A stretch of DNA of 64,000 nucleotides. Origin: a virus. This document shows positions 38,331-46,531 of the stretch, one piece after another. Both the position numbers and the translations under genes were made by a program. Each line of letters begins with the position of its first letter. Position 1 is the stretch's first letter. Under the pieces are notes generated by a model, which saw nothing but the letters and a program-made list of their open reading frames with translations, was not told where the DNA came from and did no database searches. The DNA lies in the IMG/VR virus record IMGVR_UViG_3300044796_000662, positions 62,001-126,000 of that record; one strand, written 5' to 3'.

Positions 38331-41270
38331 TCAAGCGCGGGGGTACGGATAGATCGCCCCATCGCTCAGGTTGAGGTCCCTCAAGAGGCTTGCGAGCCGC
38401 TCTGGCATGACCTTCACCTGAAGACCCGGGTCGATGAGGATGTTGCCCACTGCATCCGTGAGGAAGAGGATCTTCCCCATGTCCGGGTCGCTCGCATCGG
38501 AGCACGCGGAGCGCACTTGCCTGACGGTCTGCCTCGTGAGCACGCTGACCTTCATCCAGACGATAGACGTGGAGGCCACGTCATCGCGTTTGATGGTCGT
38601 CTTGGGGGTCTCCATCCGGGGGGAGGGCGGCGGCCGCGGGGCCTCCGGAGTCGGCGCTACCTGAATCGAGACGTCCTCTACTGTGCTCACGGGGGCAGAG
38701 ACCGCGTGTCCAGCGGCCCCGTTCGTGTCCCCTCCGTTCTTGGGCGGTTCATGGCCGCCACCCTGCCATCCGGGGATGAAGAGCCCTTCAAGCCATGCGG
38801 GAACCCGGTGGTAGATCCGATCTCCCACCACAATCTCGATGTCCTTCGAGATGCCGCAGTCGCAGTTGGCCGCCCCCTCGCAGCCCTCGAAGTGCAGCCA
38901 GGCTCCTTCAGACCACTGCGTTGTCTTGTTCTCGTACTTCTTGTTCTTGCCGGCGTAGTTCTTCTTGCCCGAGTACGGCTTGCCGTGCATGAGCATCCCG
39001 TAGTCGTACTCACCGGCCCACGTCGTTCCGATGAGCGGCTCGACGATGAGGGGCACGCGCCAGACGGGCGAGTACGGGGGACGTGCCAAGCCTGACGGCG
39101 AGGCCATGACCCGGACGATGACCGCAAGGGCCTCCTGCACGCGAGCGTGCTTGATCTCGAACACGATTTCGTCGTGCACCGTGAGCAGCATGCGAACCGA
39201 GTCGTCTCCGCCGCCCTGCTTGAGCCAGCCGTGCTTGTAGAACTCCTTGCAGAGCAGCACGAGGCTGATCTTCATGATGTCCGCGCCGGTTCCCTGGATG
39301 GGGAAGTTCGTGCTCTTGCGCTCGCACGCCGCTTGGACGGCCTTATCCGGGTTGTCGATGTCCGGGATGGCCACCCAGCGCTGGAGAGCCGTGTACACGC
39401 CCTTGTCCTTGCGGACCTTGACGTGCTGACCCTTGATCCAGTTGGCGAAGGTCGGGACCGCCTTGTCGAACGCGCCTTTGCGGCGGGAGGCTTCCAGCTT
39501 GTCGCAGCCGGTCGCCCGCATGATCGCAGCCGGCCCGCCTCCGTACAAGAGCGCGAAGTTGGCGATCTTGCCCATCTTGCGCAGCTCCTTCTGCCGGTCC
39601 TTCGACTCCTTGTCGAACTCCGGGAAGAACGCGCGAGCCGTGATGGTGTGCAGGTCCCCGTCGCCTTCGAGGAACTCCTTGATCCAGACCATCTCGTTCG
39701 AGACGTTGGCTGCGATACGAAGCTCCTGACCGGCGTAGTCGGCCTTGAGCATCGTGTAGCCCTCGCGGGCCTCGAAGCACTTGCGCAGCTCCGAGGTCGA
39801 GGGGATGCCGTGGATGGGGATGCCCGACATCCCCTGATCTGCCTCTCCTGCGGGCGCAGAGAAGCGTCCCGTAGCGGCTCCAGTCTGCTTGAACTGGAAG
39901 CGCATCTCCGAGCGCTCGTCCACGTTGTTGTACATGTTCTGGAGGTACGTGGAGTCGAGCTTCTCGAACTCGCGCCACTTCACGATCCACTTGAGCACCT
40001 CGGGGACTCCCGGGTTCTCTTTGACGAGCGTCTCCAGCGTCTCGGCGTCCGTCTTGAACTGCTTGCTCGCCTCGTTGATGGGCGGCTTGGGGCTGATGTT
40101 GAGCCCCTTGTCCGAGAAGAGGAACTCGGAGAGCACCTTCGTACTGGCCGGGTCGAAGTTGAAGTAGCCCTTCGCTTCCGCAAGGTTCTTGATCTTGGCG
40201 AGGATCTCGTCGCGCTTCTTCGCGTTCTCGTCCATCGCGGCCTTGATGCGGTCGCGGTTGACCCGCACGCGAGGGCGTTCCATCCAACGGCCAGCGCACG
40301 CTGTCTGCTTCTCGACGCGATAGGTGAAGAGGTGCTTGTCGCGCACCTGCGCAAGCGTGAACGAACGCTTCTCATGTGAACGTGGCTGCGTGCAAAGCAG
40401 GTACGTGCAGATGGCATCCGAGCACGCGTACTTGAGGCAGCCGGGTTCATCCGGGGACAGGCGACCGAACTCGATCTTCGTCCCCTTGATGGGGAAGAGA
40501 TCTTTCAGCTCGATCATCTCGTACGGGTTGTTATCGGGGTCCCGCAGAAGCTCGAACGCCTTCCACTTGAGGCCAAGCTTCTTGTCGTCCGAGAAATGCG
40601 TGTAGTGGAAGAGGTTGCCGTCCTCAAAGCTCTCCGGATGCCACCAGTCGATGCCCGTGACCGGGTAGAGGAACTCGTGATCGAACTTGGCGTTCCAGAA
40701 GTACAGGAGCACCTTGGGGGGCTCCAACCACTCCTTGGCGGAGAGCGGGTCCTTCTCCATCGCCTCCGGCTTCATCACCGGCTGCGCGGCTCGACAGAGA
40801 CGTGTGATGGACGCCTCGGCACGCTCGACGGGCAGGTTCAAGCTCGGGCCGCCGTCATTCGGATTGTGACGCACGGGCGCGTAGAACCCGGACTTGCCGT
40901 CGTAGGAGAGGCAGAACCCCACGATCTTGTGCTTCGTGTATGGCTTGCCGCTCTCGTCGTAGAAGATGCGGTTGTCGAGACCCTCGGTTTCCAGGTCGAG
41001 AGCGCACTCCTTGGCGGCGATGGCCGCGTCCACGATCTGGTCAAGCTCGTCAGCCGTCCGGACGAGCTTGAACGTGTGGTGCTTCATCCAGGGCCGGGTG
41101 ATGTCCGGGACCGCACGCTCATTCTGGAGGCCCGCTGCCGCCATGAAGTCCTCCGGGGACTCCTCGGGCTCCGTCGAGATGATGGACGTAGCCGGCTTCA
41201 CCACCGGCCCTGGGCTCACTTCCGTAGAGAGCCCGAGCATCTCGTCAATGTCGTCGATCTCGTTGGGCAT
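38331..41270 (-). CDS. DNA polymerase I family A, with 3'-5' exonuclease and long C-terminal extension, 979 aa
   Basis: Replicative polymerase. Exonuclease motif ALDLETEGLD (D92, E94), Exo II and III in YFWNAKFDHEF and YACSDAICTYL. Polymerase motif A LKADYAGQELR (D511), motif B RKMGKIANFALLYG (K568, F572, Y576), motif C LTVHDEIVFE (699-701). About 230 residues follow: a Lys/Gly/Tyr-rich segment, a Cys group (EGCEGAANCDCG), a Pro-rich linker, and a small terminal domain (VSVLTRQTVRQVRSACSDAS) resembling the end module of some Pol III alpha subunits. Such a long tail is unusual. Confidence 0.95.
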   Translation of the reverse strand: MPNEIDDIDEMLGLSTEVSPGPVVKPATSIISTEPEESPEDFMAAAGLQNERAVPDITRPWMKHHTFKLVRTADELDQIVDAAIAAKECALDLETEGLDNRIFYDESGKPYTKHKIVGFCLSYDGKSGFYAPVRHNPNDGGPSLNLPVERAEASITRLCRAAQPVMKPEAMEKDPLSAKEWLEPPKVLLYFWNAKFDHEFLYPVTGIDWWHPESFEDGNLFHYTHFSDDKKLGLKWKAFELLRDPDNNPYEMIELKDLFPIKGTKIEFGRLSPDEPGCLKYACSDAICTYLLCTQPRSHEKRSFTLAQVRDKHLFTYRVEKQTACAGRWMERPRVRVNRDRIKAAMDENAKKRDEILAKIKNLAEAKGYFNFDPASTKVLSEFLFSDKGLNISPKPPINEASKQFKTDAETLETLVKENPGVPEVLKWIVKWREFEKLDSTYLQNMYNNVDERSEMRFQFKQTGAATGRFSAPAGEADQGMSGIPIHGIPSTSELRKCFEAREGYTMLKADYAGQELRIAANVSNEMVWIKEFLEGDGDLHTITARAFFPEFDKESKDRQKELRKMGKIANFALLYGGGPAAIMRATGCDKLEASRRKGAFDKAVPTFANWIKGQHVKVRKDKGVYTALQRWVAIPDIDNPDKAVQAACERKSTNFPIQGTGADIMKISLVLLCKEFYKHGWLKQGGGDDSVRMLLTVHDEIVFEIKHARVQEALAVIVRVMASPSGLARPPYSPVWRVPLIVEPLIGTTWAGEYDYGMLMHGKPYSGKKNYAGKNKKYENKTTQWSEGAWLHFEGCEGAANCDCGISKDIEIVVGDRIYHRVPAWLEGLFIPGWQGGGHEPPKNGGDTNGAAGHAVSAPVSTVEDVSIQVAPTPEAPRPPPSPRMETPKTTIKRDDVASTSIVWMKVSVLTRQTVRQVRSACSDASDPDMGKILFLTDAVGNILIDPGLQVKVMPERLASLLRDLNLSDGAIYPYPRA

Positions 41271-41700
41271 CGTGCTCCTCCTGAACCAGGACCACGTACA
41301 CCCCTTCGCGCCAGCTCTTAACGATCTCTGACATCAATCGTCGCACTTCTGGGTCTTCCGACCCATCCGGCTCGTAGCACCACGGCATACGCTTGGCCGT
41401 TGGGAAACACCGGGCCTTATCGTAGAAAGGGCAGCGGTCGCGCAGTGTACATACACGCGCACTCTCAGGCAGCTTGATGAGGGCGCCCTGAGGTGGGAGC
41501 CCCAGCGACTTGACGAGTGGGCTCGTCCAACCGCGCAGAGCATGCTCGATCGTGTCCTTGGGAACGGTGGTGAGCAGGCTTGCGATCTCGTTACCCTGAA
41601 GAGGGCGCCAGTTCTGCTCCCAGACGCCCCCCTCATCGTAGATGAGGTACAGCTCCAGGAACCCCATCTCGGTTGTCGAGACCCTCAGTCGCCTGGACAC
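41245..41700 (-). CDS. Hypothetical Cys-containing protein, 151 aa
   Basis: Beta-type start, a helical middle, then a Cys group (CTLRDRCPFYDKARCFP..PWCYE) that could bind iron-sulfur or zinc. Overlaps both neighbours (26 and 16 bases), so firmly in the replication operon. Confidence 0.8.
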   Translation of the reverse strand: MSRRLRVSTTEMGFLELYLIYDEGGVWEQNWRPLQGNEIASLLTTVPKDTIEHALRGWTSPLVKSLGLPPQGALIKLPESARVCTLRDRCPFYDKARCFPTAKRMPWCYEPDGSEDPEVRRLMSEIVKSWREGVYVVLVQEEHDAQRDRRH

Positions 41701-42329
41701 GACCGCACTACCTCGCCGATCTTGTCGAGCACCTGGCGAAGCACGACCTTCGCCTTCTCGTAGTCGATTTTGCGCTCATCGAGTCGATGACGTAGCCGGT
41801 CGAGAATGACCCCGAGCTTGAGGAATGGCACCATCTCGAAGTTGTGCTTCGCGCTCCGTAGCCGTTTCTCGCACGCCTCGAACAGAGTGGCGACTTCCAG
41901 AACGAGCGGGTCCTCCTCCGGCTCGTAGTCCCCGGACACGCCTTCCGGCATGGGAGGAGGCACGATGCCGTAGGCAGACTCGATGTCACGCAAGACCGCG
42001 GCGAACTTGAGGTCTTCGCGGCCATCGAACTTCTTCCAAAGTCCGATGGCGTCCCAGTTCTTCTGACAGACGAAGCACCAGACGTGACTCGGGCTGCGCG
42101 CCGATGCCTCGTAGACGCGAGCGGACGGCTTCGTGTCCCGACCATGGAAGGGGCAGGAGATCTGCTCCTCACGGCCGCCGTACTTGAGCCGGATGCCGTT
42201 GCGTGTGAGCACGTCGTGCGCCGTGACCGTCTGGTGGATGGTCGCCACCCGCTCGGCAATCCACTGACGCCAGACGTCATGACGCTCGTTACGCCGGATG
42301 TTCTGATCGAAGACGTTAGCCACGGTCAC
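41685..42329 (-). CDS. Primase zinc-finger (CHC2) protein, 214 aa
   Basis: Resembles the DnaG zinc-binding domain: SCPFHGRDTKPS (C59, H62) then VWCFVCQKNWDAIGL (C85, C88). No TOPRIM or polymerase domain follows; the C-terminal half is helical. Either a stand-alone template-recognition subunit with the catalytic part elsewhere, or a helicase-associated adaptor. Confidence 0.88.
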   Translation of the reverse strand: MTVANVFDQNIRRNERHDVWRQWIAERVATIHQTVTAHDVLTRNGIRLKYGGREEQISCPFHGRDTKPSARVYEASARSPSHVWCFVCQKNWDAIGLWKKFDGREDLKFAAVLRDIESAYGIVPPPMPEGVSGDYEPEEDPLVLEVATLFEACEKRLRSAKHNFEMVPFLKLGVILDRLRHRLDERKIDYEKAKVVLRQVLDKIGEVVRSCPGD

Positions 42330-43798
42330 ACGTTGTTGAGAAGGTCGGTTTCGTCCTGCACGCCCATGCCCGGAGCCGAGTTGTAGAGGTCGAGGTTACG
42401 CATGCGCCGGCAGGTGAAGTCCACCTCGGCGAGGAACGGCTCGAAGAGCGGGTTGTCCCGGTTCTTGAGGCACGAGAACTTCGTCTGCCCCTGTGCACGC
42501 AGTTCCTGGCTGAGATAGGTAGCCGTGACCACGTCTGCGGAGCGCTCGGCCTCGTTCGAGTACGAGAGCGCTTGCAAGTTCTTGTAGATGCCGTCGTTCT
42601 TCTCCGCCTCGGTCTTGCCGGTACGGTTGATCTGGAAGAGCAGGAGCGTCGGCATCCCCTCGCCGTGGTTGAAGTGCAAGGCGAACTTCTTGGCGTCGCG
42701 GAGGATGGTGTTCAGCTCGATCGTGTAGTCCTTCTTGCTGCGGTTCTTCTTGCGGGCTTCCATGAGGCCACCGTGGTCCAGAACCGTGAACCCGATCTCG
42801 GATTGCTTGTGAAGCAGCTCCACTTCGATCCGCGCTTCGTCGAAGTCCACGTCGTGGTCGGGAGCCCACGTGTGGAACTCGCAGTAGTCCGGGTTGTGCG
42901 TGAAGTCGTCGATGACCTTCTGGTAGAAGATCTCTTCCTCGGGCGTGAGGTCCCCGTCGCGCACCTTGCGGTAATCGAGTGCCTTGTAGCCCTCCAACGC
43001 CCAACGAGGGTGCGAGGAGTGCATGACGTAGATGAGCCGGCGGATGTGCTCGTAGCCCATCTCGAACGTCGCATACATGACGTTCGTGCGGTAGCGAGTG
43101 ACCAGGTTGTAGCACCAGTTGGTTGCGAAGGTGCTCTTCAACTCCCCGGCGAACGCCGCGTGGATGTGCAGCTCCTTCTTCTTCAAGCCGTGACAGATGG
43201 TGTCGATCCGGTCGATGCCCGTGAAGCGGCCCCAGACCTTGTCCTTGTTCAGCTTCGCTGTCAGGTACTCGTCCCAGACCTCTTGACCATCCTTGCGGAT
43301 GTCACCCCTTTGGCGTGACCCGCCTTCGAGGACGATCAGGTCGTTGGCCTTGCTGACGAAGTGCATGATGCCGTCTTGCACTCCGCGGCGCTGGATCTCC
43401 TCCCGACCCTCCTTGATGGTCAGGCCCTTCGTGACAATCTGATGGGCCTCCTTGAGAAGCTCCGTCACCTTGCGCTGATTCTGCTGCTCGATGAGAGTCT
43501 TGAGCAGGTGCGCGAAGTTGGTACGGATGTAGAACTGCGCTGCCTCGATGTCCTTGAGGCGCTCGGTAACTTCCGTGTCCTTCTCGAAGTAGTCCCGGAC
43601 CGTCTCGATGGACGGCATCTCCATGTTCGGCTGGAAGTACGACCCGAGGAACTTGTAGATCGCCGTGTCCTCTGGCAGCTCCCACTCCAGGGGTGACTCC
43701 CGGATGCGCTGGAAGTTGAGCAGGAGGTTGTCCTGCGTGAGACCACGTTCTTGCGAGGTCGCGCCGAAGTCGATAACGGAGCGGAGCAGGCGCTTCAT
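42326..43798 (-). CDS. DnaB-like replicative helicase, 490 aa
   Basis: N-terminal helical domain (1-160), then RecA fold: FTGIDRIDTICHGLKKKELHIHA leading to AGELKST (217-223) at the Walker A position, where Gly before Lys is Leu; MYATFEMGYEHIRRLIYVMHS; a VLDHGGL Walker B strand; a late LLLFQINRTG sensor-like strand. Spacing fits DnaB. The altered P-loop seems a feature of one phage subfamily; ATPase activity should be treated as likely, not certain. Confidence 0.85.
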   Translation of the reverse strand: MKRLLRSVIDFGATSQERGLTQDNLLLNFQRIRESPLEWELPEDTAIYKFLGSYFQPNMEMPSIETVRDYFEKDTEVTERLKDIEAAQFYIRTNFAHLLKTLIEQQNQRKVTELLKEAHQIVTKGLTIKEGREEIQRRGVQDGIMHFVSKANDLIVLEGGSRQRGDIRKDGQEVWDEYLTAKLNKDKVWGRFTGIDRIDTICHGLKKKELHIHAAFAGELKSTFATNWCYNLVTRYRTNVMYATFEMGYEHIRRLIYVMHSSHPRWALEGYKALDYRKVRDGDLTPEEEIFYQKVIDDFTHNPDYCEFHTWAPDHDVDFDEARIEVELLHKQSEIGFTVLDHGGLMEARKKNRSKKDYTIELNTILRDAKKFALHFNHGEGMPTLLLFQINRTGKTEAEKNDGIYKNLQALSYSNEAERSADVVTATYLSQELRAQGQTKFSCLKNRDNPLFEPFLAEVDFTCRRMRNLDLYNSAPGMGVQDETDLLNNV

Positions 43799-44688
43799 CG
43801 TGAACCCCTCTTGCTCTTGAACTTGAACTTCTTGGGCGCTTTGGGCGCATCCAGGTCCGCGAGGTCAGGTCGGCCGAGGTCATCTCCCCCGGACGCTGGC
43901 TCCGGATCTGGATCGGACGATGGTTCCCACTCCTCGACGCTCAGAGCCGCATCCGGGGGTGCAGAGACAAGGACGTTCTGCGGTCCAGAGTAGACGTACG
44001 GCGCAGGCCGGTCATCTTGCTCCTCGGAGGGCGTCGAGGTGCTGGGCACATCGAGCACTTCGAAGTGCGAGAAGATGTAGTCGGCGACATCCTCGCTGTA
44101 CGAGTGATGGCCGACAACGAATGGGTAGTCTGCCTTGTCCACGATCCACGTCGCCTTGTGGGCGACTTCGCGAAGCATGAGTGCTTCCTTCAACGCGCCG
44201 GCCATCGCGACGTTCTTGTGGCCCAGATACCCGAGAAGAAGAATCACGAGGTCGTGGTCGCAGACCAGATCTGAGAGCGAGTTGTACGACTTGGTCGTCT
44301 CACGCTCTTCCTTCGGCTTGACCCGTGCCGACTCGTTGCCGACGAACACATTCTTGATCCTCTCGTCGGTGACGATGAGAAAGCGGAACATCAACCCCTT
44401 GCAGATGAGCGCGTAACGGAAGTGAGCGATCATGTCGCTCCACCGGCCGCGCAAGAAGAGGTTGTCCGCAGTCTTGTCATCGAGCGGCGGATCATCTGGG
44501 ACTGGCCCACGCACGAACAGCGGCGAGGACTGGATCTTCCTGGCGCGAGCGATCTCCGGCCCCAAGTGCTGCCGCATCATCCGGCGCCGTGCGCAACTGC
44601 ACAGGCGACTGTGCATGTCGTCCACACGGATCTTCCCTCGCCCGTTGCAAATCTCGCAGACTGTCTCTCGCTCGATAGGGGGCGCCAT
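43795..44688 (-). CDS. Helicase-loader-like protein with zinc finger, 297 aa
   Basis: Cys pairs CEIC (11, 14) and CSC (30, 32) form an N-terminal finger, then a RecA/DnaC-like core (FRFLIVTDERIKNVF, DLVILLLGYLGHKNVAMAG, KATWIVDKADYPF). A Walker A P-loop is not evident, so it may be a non-hydrolysing or inactive relative of DnaC. C-terminus: Pro/Asp-rich linker with a basic tip (PKKFKFKSKRG). Its place directly before the helicase supports a loading role. Confidence 0.65.
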   Translation of the reverse strand: MAPPIERETVCEICNGRGKIRVDDMHSRLCSCARRRMMRQHLGPEIARARKIQSSPLFVRGPVPDDPPLDDKTADNLFLRGRWSDMIAHFRYALICKGLMFRFLIVTDERIKNVFVGNESARVKPKEERETTKSYNSLSDLVCDHDLVILLLGYLGHKNVAMAGALKEALMLREVAHKATWIVDKADYPFVVGHHSYSEDVADYIFSHFEVLDVPSTSTPSEEQDDRPAPYVYSGPQNVLVSAPPDAALSVEEWEPSSDPDPEPASGGDDLGRPDLADLDAPKAPKKFKFKSKRGSR

Positions 44689-44694
44689 CGGGAA

Positions 44695-44705
44695 CCCCTA
44701 CACCG
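44695..44705 (-). promoter_or_regulatory. CGGTGTAGGGG element
   Basis: 6 bases before the ATG at 44688, between the loader-like gene and the SNF2 gene. Confidence 0.58.
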
Positions 44706-44713
44706 AACGGACG

Positions 44714-46492
44714 TCAGGTAGCGCGCATTCGGCCGAGCAAATCCTTCGCCGAAGACTTCTCCTTCTCGAACGAAAGTGCCCCCAGCGCGGCCTCTCCGAG
44801 CACTGTATCTACGAGGTTCTTCTTGCCATGGAGAAGCTCAAGCACATGGTGATCGATGGTCTTCTTCTCCTTGGCGGTCTTGCCGGGACGCACTGCCACG
44901 ATGTGGTAGACCATGACCGTCGAGTGGATTGACCCGATGCGTACGGGCCTGCCGAGAAGCTGCACATAGTTGCCGTAGGACCAGGGCGCGTCCATGAAGA
45001 CCATGGCGCTCGCTGCCTGAAGGTTGATCGCTTCCGAGCCGGCGTCCGTGATGAAGACCACCTTCGTGTCGGAGGCCAGGTCTTGAAAGCGCTTCTGCGC
45101 CTCCTGGCGGGCCTTGTCGTTCTCCTTGCCCGTGATTCGAACGCTCTTGATCTTCAGCTTGTTGAGTACCTCGACGAGCCGGGTCACGTACTTCTCGAAG
45201 CGCGTGTAGATGATGACCTTCTCGTCCTCCAGCTCCGTCGTCAGAAGCTCGACCAGGGCCTCTTCCTTGGCGCTCTGCTCGTTGACCTTGTCAGGGTTCT
45301 CGTCGAGAGCGAACTCGGACACCTCGTCGCCCGCCTTGAACTTGAGCAGGGCGAGCGAGTTGACGATCTCCTGGCAGTAGATGAGCGAGGCCATCGCCTT
45401 CGCCTCGGAGTAGTCCTTGACCTCCCCGTCGCCGAGCATGAGCACGCCCGAGAGAGCCTCACCGTACTTCGTGTCCTCCGCAGGAGACAGCTCGCAGACG
45501 ATCTCTTTCGTGATGAGCTTCGGCAGCTCGTTGGAGACCATGTGCTTGGCCCGGCCGATGAAGAACGGGTCGATCTTGTTCCGGAACTCCGCCAGGCGGC
45601 GATAGCCAACGACGATGGGGATCTTTCGACCCCCTGGGACGGACTGAAGCTTGACGACGCAGTATTCGTCCATGAACGCCGACTTCGTACCGAAGAGCGG
45701 CGGCTGGATGACCTTGAAGATGGAGAACCCCTCCATGAGGTTGTTCTTCAACAGCGTCGCGGTCAGGCCGTAACAACGACTCGCCCTGTCGGACAGGTAG
45801 CGGCACACCTGCCAGCGCTTGGTCCCCGTGTTCTTGAAAGCCGTGGCCTCGTCGTAAATGATGCAAAGACCCTTCATGTCCGCCGTGATGCGGTCGAAGA
45901 GCCCCGCCGCGACCGGGGCCTTGGGGTCCGGCTTGCCGTTCGGCAGCGTGGGCTTGAACGATCCGGAGTCCCAATCGCGCACGAGGATCGAGTAATTGAC
46001 GAGCAGGACCACCTTCTCGGCGTCCGGGCCAGTGGGAGCGTTGCGGAACTCCTCGTAGGCGCGGATCCTCTCCTCGGGCTTGCCGGCGGCAACGATGGGT
46101 CGGATGCCTGTCGTGAACCGCTTGATCTCCCCGGCCCACTGCCACAGGGCGCTCTTCGGGGTCACAACGATGACCTTGTTGTCCGGCTCCTTGGGCCAGA
46201 GGTAGGCCAGAGCCGCGAGCACCTGGATGGTCTTGCCGAGCCCAGTACCATCTCCCAGGATCAGCCGCTTCATCGCGAGCAGGTGGTAGATGCCGATGTA
46301 CTGGTAGTAGCGGAGCTTGAACGGGATGATGGCCCCGTCCTTCTCGATCTCCGTCCGCAGAAGCGGTGTAGGCTTCAACGTGAGGGTCGTGGACTTGCGG
46401 ACCTCAAGCAAGTGCTCATAGGTCTTCCGAAGCTTCTCCAGCCCCGCCCTCTCTTCGGCAGTCGGTTCCCGGGTCTTCTTCTTGGCTGCCAT
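44714..46492 (-). CDS. SNF2/DEAD-like helicase, 592 aa
   Basis: SF2 ATPase: Walker A LGDGTGLGKT (79-88), IVVTPKSALWQW (Ia), Walker B CIIYDEATAF (DEAT instead of DEAH), GLTATL (III), and in the C-terminal lobe IIYTRFEKYV, FITDAGSEAINLQAAS (V) and LLGRPVRIGS (VI). Such phage proteins resemble T4 UvsW-type enzymes, for recombination or stalled-fork rescue. C-terminal tail basic. Confidence 0.92.
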   Translation of the reverse strand: MAAKKKTREPTAEERAGLEKLRKTYEHLLEVRKSTTLTLKPTPLLRTEIEKDGAIIPFKLRYYQYIGIYHLLAMKRLILGDGTGLGKTIQVLAALAYLWPKEPDNKVIVVTPKSALWQWAGEIKRFTTGIRPIVAAGKPEERIRAYEEFRNAPTGPDAEKVVLLVNYSILVRDWDSGSFKPTLPNGKPDPKAPVAAGLFDRITADMKGLCIIYDEATAFKNTGTKRWQVCRYLSDRASRCYGLTATLLKNNLMEGFSIFKVIQPPLFGTKSAFMDEYCVVKLQSVPGGRKIPIVVGYRRLAEFRNKIDPFFIGRAKHMVSNELPKLITKEIVCELSPAEDTKYGEALSGVLMLGDGEVKDYSEAKAMASLIYCQEIVNSLALLKFKAGDEVSEFALDENPDKVNEQSAKEEALVELLTTELEDEKVIIYTRFEKYVTRLVEVLNKLKIKSVRITGKENDKARQEAQKRFQDLASDTKVVFITDAGSEAINLQAASAMVFMDAPWSYGNYVQLLGRPVRIGSIHSTVMVYHIVAVRPGKTAKEKKTIDHHVLELLHGKKNLVDTVLGEAALGALSFEKEKSSAKDLLGRMRAT

Positions 46493-46499
46493 CGCCCCG

Positions 46500-46511
46500 C
46501 CCCTACACCGG
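46500..46511 (-). promoter_or_regulatory. CCGGTGTAGGGG element
   Basis: 7 bases before the ATG at 46492. Confidence 0.58.
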
Positions 46512-46531
46512 GCGCTGGGGCTCCTGGGCGC

